NCBI GenBank assembly: GCA_021464245.1
Contig: JADCRB010000035.1
Span: forward strand, 1,259,583-1,323,582
Direction of reading: 5' to 3'
Length of the DNA stretch: 64,000 nucleotides
DNA from: Carallia brachiata
Lineage: Eukaryota; Streptophyta; Magnoliopsida; Malpighiales; Rhizophoraceae
The first letter of the stretch is position 1. Each line of letters begins with the position of its first letter. Positions 53,901 to 64,000 of the stretch are shown piece by piece. A program made the translations under genes and the position numbers. The notes beneath the pieces were generated by a model. That model searched no databases. It was given only the letters and a program-made list of their open reading frames with translations, and was not told where the DNA came from.

Positions 53901-54704
53901 CCCATAAGGTGTTAAAAATGCTTTTTCCATTGAAATTAAAGGTTTTTATAAGCATTAATGCTTCATGTAAGTGTAATTTGGGTTAAATAAGCCATTAAAA
54001 TGAAAGAAAATCACTTATTTGCATGAAATGAAGTGATTTAGACTCTTTATTCATGCCACAAATGGTTTTATGCAACTAATAAACGCAAATCATGATCAAT
54101 TGCACACTTATTAGATGGAATTTAATGCATTTAACTCCCCAAAAGGTGTTAAAAATGCTTTTTCCATTGAAATTAAAGGTTTTATAAGCATTAATGCTAT
54201 TGAAGTGTAATTTGGGTTAAATAAGCCATTAAAATGAAAGAAAATCACTTATTTACATGAAATGAAGTGATTTAGACTCTTTATTCATGCCACAAATGGT
54301 TTTATGCAACTAATAAACGCAAATCATGATCAATTGCACACTTATTAGATGGAATTTAATGCTTTAACTCCCCAAAAGGTGTTAAAAATGCTTTTCCATT
54401 GAAATTAAAGGTTTTTATAAGCATTAATGCTTCATTTAAGTGTAATTTGGGTTAAATAAGCCATTAAAATGAAAGAAAATCACTTATTTACATGAAATGA
54501 AGTGATTTAGACCTTTATGCGTGCCAAATGGTTTTATGCAACTAATAAAGCAAATCATGATCATTGCACACTTATTAGATGAATTTGTGCATTTAACTCC
54601 CCAAAGGTGTTAAAAATGCTTTTTCCATTGAAATTAAAGGTTTTTATAAGCATTACTGCTTCATTAAGTGTAATTTGGGTTAAATAAGCCATTAAAATGA
54701 AAGA
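44980..54704 (-). repeat. Satellite block D, homogeneous, - orientation
   Basis: About 41 monomers in reverse orientation, mostly of exactly consensus type. Two variants alternate irregularly: ttttgtgcatttaactcccc with ataagg, and tttaatgcatttaactcccc with aaaagg. A second pair is gacactttattc and gactctttattc. Neither internal duplication is present. Apart from the first five or six monomers next to the junction (44980-46400), which have cttcccataagg, accttttgg-type or attcgtgcc changes, the copies are nearly identical, which suggests recent expansion or strong homogenisation. The block ends at an N at 54705. Confidence 0.88.
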
Positions 54705-54705
54705 N
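54705..54705. other. Assembly join (single N), block D to block A'
   Basis: In reverse-strand terms the monomer jumps over about 69 bp between tttattact and tctttcatttt. The homogeneous D subfamily ends on one side and the 30 bp-duplicated A' subfamily begins on the other. Confidence 0.85.
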
Positions 54706-56670
54706 AGTAATAAACGCAAATCAATGAATTGCACACTTATTAGACATAATTTAATGCATTTAAGTCCCCAAAAGGTGTTAAAAATGCTTTTTACATTGAA
54801 ATTAATGGTTTTTGTAAGCATTATTGCTTAATTAAAGTGAAATTTGGGTTAAATAAGCCATTAAAATAAAAGAAAATCACTTATTTGCATGAAATGAAGT
54901 GATTTAGACTTTTTATTCATGCCACAAAATGGTTTTATGCAAGTAATACACAAATCATGATCAATTGCACACTTATTAGATGTAATTTAATGCATTTAAC
55001 TCCCCAAAAGGTGTTAAAAATGGTTTTTCCATTGAAATTAAAGGTTTTTATAAGCATTAATGCTTCATTTAAGTGTAATTTGGGTTAAATAAACCATTAA
55101 AATGAAAAAAAATCACTTATTTGCTTCAAATGAAATGATTTAGACTCTTTATTCATGCCACAAATGGTTTTATGCAACTATAAACGCAAATCATGATCAA
55201 TTGCAAGTAATAAACGCAAATCATGATCAATTGCACACTTATTAGACGAATTTAATGCATTTAACTCCCAAAAGGTGTTAAAAATGCTTTTTCCATTGAA
55301 ATTAATAGTTTTTGTAAGCATTAATGCTTAATTAAGTGAAATTTGGGTTAAATAAGCCATTAAAATGAAAGAAAATCACTTATTTGCATGAAATGAAGTG
55401 ATTTAGACACTTTATTCATGCCACAAATGGTTTTATGCAAGTAATAAACACAAATCATGATCAATTGCACACTTATTAGATGTAATTTAATGCATTTAAC
55501 TCCCCAAAAGGTGTTAAAAATGGTTTTTCCATTGAAATTAAAGGTTTTTATAAGCATTAATGCTTCATTTAAGTGTAATTTGGGTTAAATAAGCCATTAA
55601 AATGAAAAAAATCACTTATTGCTTCAAATGAAATGATTTAGACTCTTTATTCATGCCACAAATGGTTTTATGCAACTAATAAACGCAAATCATGATCAAT
55701 TGCAATAATAAACGCAAATCATGATCAATTGCACACTTATTAGACAAATTTAATGCATTTAACTCCCCAAAAGGTGTTAAAAATGCTTTTTACATTGAAA
55801 TTAATGTTTTTGTAAGCATTAATGCTTAATTAAGTGAAATTTGGGTTAAATAAGCCATTAAAATGAAAGAAAATCACTTATTTGCACGAAATGAAGTGAT
55901 TTAGACTCTTTATTCTTGCCACAAATGGTTTTATGCAACTAATAAACAAAAATCATGATCAATTGCACACTTATTAGATGTAATTTAATGCATTTAACTC
56001 CCCAAAAGGTCTTAAAAATGCTTTTTCCATTTAAATTAAAGGTTTTTATAAGCATTAATGCTTCATTTAAGTGTAATTTGGGTTAAATAAACCATTAAAA
56101 TGAAAAAAAATCACTTATTTGCTTCAAATGAAATGATTTAGACTCTTTATTCATGCCACAAATGGTTTTATTATGCAACTAAAACGCAAATCATGATCAA
56201 TTGCAAGTATAAACGCAAATCATGCAATTGCACATTATTAGACAGATTTAATGCATTTAACTCCCCAAAAGGTGTTAAAAATGCTTTTTATTGAAATTAA
56301 TGGTTTTTGTAAGCATTAATGCTTAATTAAAGTGAAATTTGGATTAAATAAGCCATTAAAATGAAAGAAAATCACTTATTTGCATGAAATGAAGTGATTT
56401 AGACTTTTTATTCATGCCACAAATGGTTTATATGCAAGTAATAAACACAAATCATGATCAATTGCACACTTATTAGATGTAATTTAATGCATTTAACTCC
56501 CCAAAAGGTGTTAAAAATGCTTTTTCCATTGAAATTAAAGTTTTTATAAGCATTAATGCTTCATTTAAGTGTAATTTGGGTTAAATAAGCCATTAAAATG
56601 AAAACAAATCACTTATTTGCTTGAAATGAAGTGATTTAGACTCTTTATTCAAGGCACAAATGGTTTTATG

Positions 56671-58913
56671 CGACTAATAAACGCAAATCATTATCAATTG
56701 CACACTTATTAGATGGAATTTAATGCATTTAACTCCCCAAAATGTGTTAAAAATGGTTTTTCCATTTAAATTAAAGGTTTTTATATGCATTAATGCTTCA
56801 TTTAAGTGTAATTTGGGTTAAATAAGCCATTAAAATTAAAGAAAATCACTTATTTGCATGAAATGAAGTGATTTAGACTCTTTATTCATGCCACAAATGG
56901 TTTTATGCAACTTATAAACGCAAATCATGATGAATTGCAACTAATAAACGCAAATCATGATCAATTGCACACTTATTAGACGGAATTTAATGCATTTAAC
57001 TCGCCAAAAGGTGTTAAAAATGCTTTTTCCATTGAAATTAATAGTTTTTGTAAGCATTAATGCTTAATTGAAGTGAAATTTGGGTTAAATAAGCCATTAA
57101 AATGAAAGAAAAATCACTTATTTGCATGAAATGAAGTGATTTAGACTCTTTACTCATGCCACAAATGGTTTTATGCAAGTAATAAACACAAATCATGATC
57201 AATTGCACACTTATTAGATGTAATTTAATGCATTTAACTCCCCAAAAGGTGTTAAAAATGGTTTTTCCATTGAAATTAAAGGTTTTTATAAGCATTAATG
57301 CTTCATTTAAGTGTAATTTGGGTTAAATAAACCATTAAAATGAAAAAAAATCACTTATTTGCTTCAAATGAAATGATTTAGACTCTTTATTCATGCCACA
57401 AATGGTTTTATGCAACTAATAAACGCAAATCATGATCAATTGCAAGTAATAAACGCAAATCAAGATCAATTGCACACTTATTAGACATAATTTAATGCAT
57501 TTAACTCCCCAAAAGGTGTTAAAAATGCTTTTTACATTGAAATTAATGGTTTTTGTAAGCATTAATGCTTAATTAAAGTGAAATTTGGGTTAAATAAGCC
57601 ATTAAAATAAAAGAAAATCACTTATTTGCATGAAATGAAGTGATTTAGACTTTTTATTCATGCCACAAATGGTTTTATGCAAGTAATAAACACAAATCAT
57701 GATCAATTGCACACTTATTAGATGTAATTTAATGCATTTAACTCCCCAAAAGGTGTTAAAAATGGTTTTTCCATTGAAATTAAAGGTTTTTATAAGCATT
57801 AATGCTTCATTTAAGTGTAATTTGGGTTAAATAAACCATTAAAATGAAAAAAAATCACTTATTTGCTTGAAATGAAATGATTTAGACTCTTTATTCATGC
57901 CACAAATGGTTTTGCAACTATAAACGCAAATCATGATCAATTGCAAGTAATAAACGCAAATCATGATCAATTGCACACTTATTAGACAATTTAATGCATT
58001 TAACTCCCAAAAGGTGTTAAAAATGCTTTTTCCATTGAAATTAATAGTTTTTTGTAAGCATTAATGCTTAATTGAAGTGTAATTTGGGTTAAATAAGCCA
58101 TTAAAATGAAAGAAAATCACTTATTTGCATGAAATGGAGTGATTTAGACTCTTTATCATGCCACAAATGGTTTTATGCAAGTAATAAACACAAATCATGA
58201 TCAATTGCACACTTATTAGATGTAATTTAATGCATTTAACTCCCCAAAAGGTGTTAAAAATGGTTTTTCCATTGAAATTAAAGGTTTTTATAAGCATTAA
58301 TGCTTCATTTAAGTGTAATTTGGGTTAAATAAACCATTAAAATGAAAAAAAATCACTTATTTGCTTCAAATGAAATGATTAGACTCTTTATTCATGCCAC
58401 AAATGGTTTTATGCAACTAATAAACGCAAATCATGATCAATTGCAAGTAATAAACGCAAATCATGATCAATTGCACACTTATTAGACAGAATTTAATGCA
58501 TTTAACTCCCCAAAAGGTGTTAAAAATGCTTTTTACATTGAAATTAATGTTTTTGTAAGCATTAATGCTTATTAAAGTGAAATTTGGATTAAATAAGCCA
58601 TTAAAATGAAAGAAAATCACTTATTTGCATGAAATGAAGTGATTTAGACTTTTATTCATGCCACAAATGGTTTTATGCAAGTAATAAACACAAATCATGA
58701 TCAATTGCACACTTATTAGATGTAATTTAATGCATTTAACTCCCCAAAAGGTGTTAAAAATGCTTTTTCCATTGAAATTAAAGGTTTTTATAAGCATTAA
58801 TGCTTCATTTAAGTGTAATTTGGGTTAAATAAGCCATTAAAATGAAAACAAATCACTTATTTGCTTGAAATGAAGTGATTTAGACCTTTATTCAAGGCAC
58901 AAATGGTTTTATG
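56671..58913 (-). repeat. Higher-order repeat, 9 monomers, 2243 bp
   Basis: The unit runs from one cgactaataaacgc marker to the next. It contains four duplicated and five plain monomers in strict alternation, then one extra plain monomer; the expected length 4x267 + 5x237 = 2253 agrees with the observed 2243. It also holds one atatgcattaatgc variant and one ctcgccaaaagg variant, each once per unit. Confidence 0.85.
57412..57471 (-). repeat. 30 bp internal tandem duplication, example in block A'
   Basis: The unit gcaactaataaacgcaaatc and following ten bases occupies 57412-57441; a second unit with one early change (gcaagtaat) and one late change (caagatc) occupies 57442-57471. The same change caagatc recurs at about 59695, one higher-order unit further on. 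Confidence 0.92.
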
Positions 58914-61633
58914 CGACTAATAAACGCAAATCATATATCAATTGCACACTTATTAGATGGAATTTAATGCATTTAACTCCCCAAAATGTGTTAAAAATGG
59001 TTTTTCCATTTAAATTAAAGGTTTTTATATGCATTAATGCTTCATTTAAGTGTAATTTGGGTTAAATAAGCCATTAAAATTAAAGAAAATCACTTATTTG
59101 CATGAAATGAAGTGATTTAGACTCTTATTCATGCCACAAATGGTTTTATGCAACTTATAAACGCAAATCATGAATTGCAACTAATAAACGCAAATCATGA
59201 TCAATTGCACACTTATTAGACGGAATTTAATGCATTTAACTCGCCAAAAGGTGTTAAAAATGCTTTTTCCATTGAAATTAATAGTTTTTGTAAGCATTAA
59301 TGCTTAATTGAAGTGAAATTTGGGTTAAATAAGCCATTAAAATGAAGAAAATCACTTATTTGCATGAAATGAAGTGATTTAGACTTTACTCATGCCACAA
59401 ATGGTTTATGCAAGTAATAAACACAAATCATGATCAATTGCACACTTATTAGATGTAATTTAATGCATTTAACTCCCCAAAAGGTGTTAAAAATGGTTTT
59501 TCCATTGAAATTAAAGGTTTTTATAAGCATTAATGCTTCATTTAAGTGTAATTTGGGTTAAATAAACCATTAAAATGAAAAAAAATCACTTATTTGCTTA
59601 AATGAAATGATTTAGACTCTTTATTCATGCCACAAATGGTTTTATGCAACTAATAAACGCAAATCATGATCAATTGCAAGTAATAAACGCAAATCAAGAT
59701 GAATTGCACACTTATTAGACAGATTTAATGCATTTAACTCCCCAAAAGGTGTTAAAAATGCTTTTTACATTGAAATTAATGGTTTTTGTAAGCATTAATG
59801 CTTAATTAAAGTGAAATTTGGGTTAAATAAGCCATTAAAATAAAGAAAATCACTTATTTGCATGAAATGAAGTGATTTAGACTTTTATTCATGCCACAAA
59901 TGGTTTTATGCAAGTAATAAACACAAATCATGATCAATTGCACACTTATTAGATGTAATTTAATGCATTTAACTCCCCAAAAGGTGTTAAAAATGGTTTT
60001 TCCATTGAAATTAAAGGTTTTTATAAGCATTAATGCTTCATTTAAGTGTAATTTGGGTTAAATAAACCATTAAAATGAAAAAAATCACTTATTTGCTTGA
60101 AATGAAGATTTTAGACTCTTTATTCATGCCACAAATGGTTTTATGCAACTAATAAACGCAAATCATGATCAATTGCAAGTAATAAACGCAAATCATGATC
60201 AATTGCACACTTATTAGACAGAATTTTAATGCATTTAACTCCCAAAAGGTGTTAAAAATGCTTTTTCCATTGAAATTAATAGTTTTTGTAAGCATTAATG
60301 CTTAATTGAAGTGAAATTTGGGTTAAATAAGCCATTAAAATGAAAGAAAATCACTTATTTGCATGAAATGAAGTGATTTAGACTCTTTATCATTGCCACA
60401 AATGGTTTTATGCAAGTAATAAACACAAATCATGATCAATTGCACACTTATTAGATGTAATTTAATGCATTTAACTCCCCAAAAGGTGTTAAAAATGGTT
60501 TTTCCATTGAAATTAAAGGTTTTTATAAGCATTAATGCTTCATTTAAGTGTAATTTGGGTTAAATAAACCATTAAAATGAAAAAAAATCACTTATTGCTT
60601 CAAATGAAATGATTTAGACTCTTTATTCATGCCACAAATGGTTTTATGCAACTAATAAACGCAAATCATGATCAATTGCAAGTAATAAACGCAAATCATG
60701 ATATGCACACTTATTAGACATAATTTAATGCATTTAACTCCCCAAAAGGTGTTAAAAATGCTTTTTACATTGAAATTAATGGTTTTTGTAAGCATTATGC
60801 TTAATTAAAGTGAATTTGGGTTAAATAAGCCATTAAAATAAAAGAAAATCACTTATTTGCATGAAATGAAGTGATTTAGACTTTTTATTCATGCCACAAA
60901 TGGTTTTATGCAAGTAATAAACAAATCATGATCAATTGCACACTTATTAGATGTAATTTAATGCATTTAACTCCCCAAAAGGTGTTAAAAATGGTTTTTC
61001 CATTGAAATTAAAGGTTTTTAAGCATTAATGCTTATTTAAGTGTAATTTGGGTTAAATAAACCATTAAAATGAAAAAAAACTTATTTGCTTCAAATGAAA
61101 TGATTTAGACTCTTTATCATGCCACAAATGGTTTTAACTAATAAACGCAAATCATGATCAATTGCAAGTAATAAACGCAAATCATGATCAATTGCACACT
61201 TATTAGACAGATTTAATGCATTTAACTCCCCAAAAGGGTTAAAAATGCTTTTTACATTGAAATTAATGATTTTTGTAAGCATTAATGCTTAATTAAAGTG
61301 AAATTTGGATTAAATAAGCCATTAAAATGAAGAAAATCACTTATTTGCATGAAATGAAGTGATTTAGACTTTTTATTCATGCCACAAATGGTTTTATGCA
61401 AGTAATAACACAAATCATGATCAATTGCACACTTATTAGATGTAATTTAATGCATTTAACTCCCCAAAAGGTGTTAAAAATGCTTTTTCCATTGAAATTA
61501 AAGGTTTTTATAAGCATTAATGCTTCATTTAAGTGTAATTTGGGTTAAATAAGCCATTAAAATGAAAACAAATCACTTATTTGCTTGAAATGAAGTGATT
61601 TAGACCTTTATTCAAGGCACAAATGGTTTTATG
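58914..61633 (-). repeat. Higher-order repeat, 11 monomers, 2720 bp
   Basis: This unit has the same marker order as the 9-monomer unit before it but one more dimer: five duplicated and six plain monomers. The expected length is 5x267 + 6x237 = 2757; the observed 2720 reflects single-base deletions. Confidence 0.85.
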
Positions 61634-63364
61634 CGACTAATAAACGCAAATCATTATCAATTGCACACTTATTAGATGGAATTTAATGCATTTAACTCCC
61701 CAAAATGTGTTAAAAATGGTTTTTCCATTAAATTAAAGGTTTTTATATGCATTAATGCTTCATTTAGTGTAATTTGGGTTAAATAAGCCATTAAAATTAA
61801 AGAAAATCACTTATTTGCATGAATGAAGTGATTTAGACTCTTTATTCATGCCACAAATGGTTTTATGCAACTTATAAACGCAAATCATGATGAATTGCAA
61901 CTAAAACGCAAATCATGATCAATTGCACACTTATTAGACGGAATTTAATGCATTTAACTCGCCAAAAGGTGTTAAAAAGCTTTTTCCATTGAAATTAATA
62001 GTTTTTGTAAGCATTAATGCTTAATTGAAGTGAAATTTGGGTTAAATAAGCCATTAAAATGAAAAAAATCACTTATTTGCATGAAATGAAGTGATTTAGA
62101 CTCTTTACTCATGCCACAAATGGTTTTATGCAGAGTAATAAACACAAATCATGATCAATTGCACACTTATTAGATGTAATTTAATGCATTTAACTCCCCA
62201 AAAGGTGTAAAAATGGTTTTTTCCATTGAAATTAAAGGTTTTTATAACATTAATGCTTCATTTAAGTGTAATTTGGGTTAAATAAACCATAAAATGAAAA
62301 AAATCACTTATTTGCTTCAAATGAAATGATTTAGACTCTTTATTCATGCCACAAATGGTTTTATGCAACTAATAAACGCAAATCATGATCAATTGCAAGT
62401 AATAAACGCAAATCATGATCAATTGCACACTTATTAGACAGAATTTAATGCATTTAACTCCCAAAAGGTGTTAAAAATGCTTTTTACAATTGAAATTAAT
62501 GATTTTTGTAAGCATTAATGCTTAATTAAAGTGAAATTTGGGTTAAATAAGCCATTAAAATGAAAGAAAATCACTTATTTGCATGAAATGAAGTGATTTA
62601 GACTTATTCATGCCACAAATGGTTTTATGCAAGTAATAAACACAAATCATGATCAATTGCACACTTATTAGATGTAATTTAATGCATTTAACTCCCCAAA
62701 AGGTGTTAAAAATGGTTTTTCCATTGAAATTAAAGGTTTTTATAAGCATTAATGCTTCATTTAAGTGTAATTTGGGTTAAATAAACCATTAAAATGAAAA
62801 AAAATCACTTATTTGCTTCAAATGAAATGATTTAGACTCTTTATTCATGCCACAAATGGTTTTATGCAACTAATAAACGCAAATCATGATCAATTGCAAG
62901 TAATAAACGCAAATCATGATCAATTGCACACTTATTAGACAGAATTTAATGCATTTAACTCCCCAAAAGGTGTTAAAAATGCTTTTTACATTGAAATTAA
63001 TGATTTTTGTAAGCATTAATGCTTAATAAAGTGAAATTTGGTTAAATAAGCCATTAAAATGAAAGAAAATCACTTATTTGCATGAAATGAAGTGATTTGA
63101 CTTTTATTCATGGCCACAAATGGTTTTATGCAAGTAATAAACACAAATCATGATCAATTGCACACTTATTAGATGTAATTTAATGCATTTAACTCCCAAA
63201 AGGTGTTAAAAATGCTTTTTCCATTGAAATTAAAGTTTTTATAAGCATTAATGCTTCATTTAAGTGTAATTTGGGTTAAATAAGCCATTAAAATGAAAAC
63301 AAATCACTTATTGCTTGAAATGAAGTGATTTAGACTCTTTATTCAAGCACAAAATGGTTTTATG
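61634..63364 (-). repeat. Higher-order repeat, 7 monomers, 1731 bp
   Basis: The same markers now enclose three duplicated and four plain monomers, one dimer fewer than the 9-monomer unit. The expected length is 3x267 + 4x237 = 1749; observed is 1731. A further unit starts at 63365 and is cut by the window end. Confidence 0.85.
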
Positions 63365-64000
63365 CGACTAATAAACGCAAATCATTATCAATTGCACACT
63401 TATTAGATGGAATTTAATGCATTTAACTCCCCAAAATGTGTTAAAAATGGTTTTTCCATTAAATTAAAGGTTTTTATATGCTTAATGCTTCATTTAAGTG
63501 TAATTTGGGTTAAATAAGCCATTAAATTAAAAAAATCACTTATTTGCATGAAATGAAGTGATTTAGACTCTTTATCATGCCACAAATGGTTTTATGCAAC
63601 TTATAAACGCAAATCATGATCAATTGCACTAAAAATAAACGCAAATCATGATCAATTGCACACTTATTAGACGGAATTTAATGCATTTAACTCGCCAAAA
63701 GGTGTTAAAAATGCTTTTCCATTGAAATTAATAGTTTTTGTAAGCATTAATGCTTAATTGAAGTGAAATTTGGGTTAAATAAGCCATTAAAATGAAAGAA
63801 ATCACTTATTTGCATGAAATGAAGTGATTTAGACTCTTTACTCTGCCACAAATGGTTTTATGCAAGTAATAAACACAAATCATGATCAATTGCACACTTA
63901 GTAGATTTTAATGCATTTAACTCCCCAAAGGTGTTAAAAATGGTTTTTTCCATTGAAATTAAAGGTTTTTATAAGCATTAATGCTTCATTTAAGTGTAAT

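Larger units (their letters stand above)
1..64000. repeat. Satellite DNA array, 237 bp monomer, about 265 copies
   Basis: The entire window is made of tandem copies of one monomer. Successive gggagtta anchors in a clean stretch lie at 25183, 25420, 25657 and 25895 (spacing 237, 237, 238); in the reverse part tcccc anchors lie at 46891 and 47128 (237). A hand-built consensus is 237 bp with 66 G+C (about 28%). No unique DNA interrupts the array at any point, and every stretch can be placed on the monomer in one orientation or the other. Monomer-scale variation comes from substitutions, single-base indels and two kinds of internal duplication (30 and 45 bp). I do not recognise the family. Arrays of this kind usually form constitutive heterochromatin at centromeres, pericentromeres or subtelomeres; which one applies here cannot be read from the sequence. 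Confidence 0.98.
54706..64000 (-). repeat. Satellite block A', dimer-based, - orientation
   Basis: About 37 monomers in reverse orientation. Monomers with the 30 bp duplication (gcaactaataaacgcaaatc next to gcaagtaataaacgcaaatc) alternate regularly with monomers without it, giving a basic dimer of about 504 bp. At four places two unduplicated monomers are adjacent (near 56440/56690, 58680/58920, 61400/61640 and 63130/63370). The second of these carries gcgactaataaac and the monomer after it has ctcgccaaaagg. Read in the same direction, the block shares the 30 bp duplication, ccgtctaataag or tctgtctaataag, and caagcaaataag variants with block A. The window ends in mid-monomer. Confidence 0.9.

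Noticed and set aside
1..64000. CRISPR array.
   Set aside because: The repeat unit is 237 bp with no alternation of short identical repeats and unrelated spacers, and no cas genes are present.
1..64000. CENP-B box in the monomer.
   Set aside because: I looked for a ttcg....a..cggg pattern and found none; the consensus has very few CG pairs and no cggg.
1..64000. Transposable element, rRNA, tRNA or telomeric repeat inserted in the array.
   Set aside because: Scanning the window, every stretch can be placed on the satellite monomer. No coding domain, tRNA-like arms or short telomere-type repeats were seen.
1..64000. Assigning the array to a named satellite family or species.
   Set aside because: Neither the 237 bp length nor the sequence matches a family I can recall with confidence. 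A search of repeat databases would decide.

Overview
The whole 64 kb window is one AT-rich satellite DNA array. I see no supportable gene, RNA gene, transposable element or CRISPR array. By my hand count the consensus monomer is 237 bp with about 28% G+C. Roughly 265 copies run head to tail without spacers. An array of this kind (tandem monomers, higher-order repeats, block-specific subfamilies, apparent decay of CpG sites) points to eukaryotic constitutive heterochromatin such as centromeric, pericentromeric or subtelomeric DNA. The CpG pattern suggests an organism that methylates cytosine, for example a plant or a vertebrate. I do not recognise the satellite family and cannot name the species.

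Layout, with the monomer read as 'ggagttaaatgcattaaa...' on the + strand. Block A0 (1-3341) is a mixed set of monomers. Block A (3343-10659) is rich in monomers carrying a 30 bp internal tandem duplication (267 bp monomers). Block B (10661-30555) has the diagnostic motifs aaaaactattaatttcaatg and cattttcaacgcc, and contains a 6.0 kb stretch present twice. Block C (30557-44979) has the diagnostic motifs aatttcaaccgaaaaagc, gatgtgcg and gagtataaatc, and some monomers carry a different, 45 bp, internal duplication. At 44977-44979 the array flips strand with no spacer. Block D (44980-54704, - strand) is very homogeneous. Block A' (54706-64000, - strand) again carries the 30 bp duplication and is built from dimers grouped into higher-order repeats of 9, 11 and 7 monomers.

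Seven runs of N (six single N, one of 14) mark assembly joins. Three of the four main block changes fall exactly on an N; the inversion does not. Indel-rich stretches alternate with clean stretches, and in the 6 kb duplication the indel-rich parts of one copy largely face clean parts of the other. Part of the large-scale structure may therefore be an assembly product. The inversion junction, the dimer-based higher-order repeats and the CpG-to-TpG/CpA pattern are the signals most likely to be biological.
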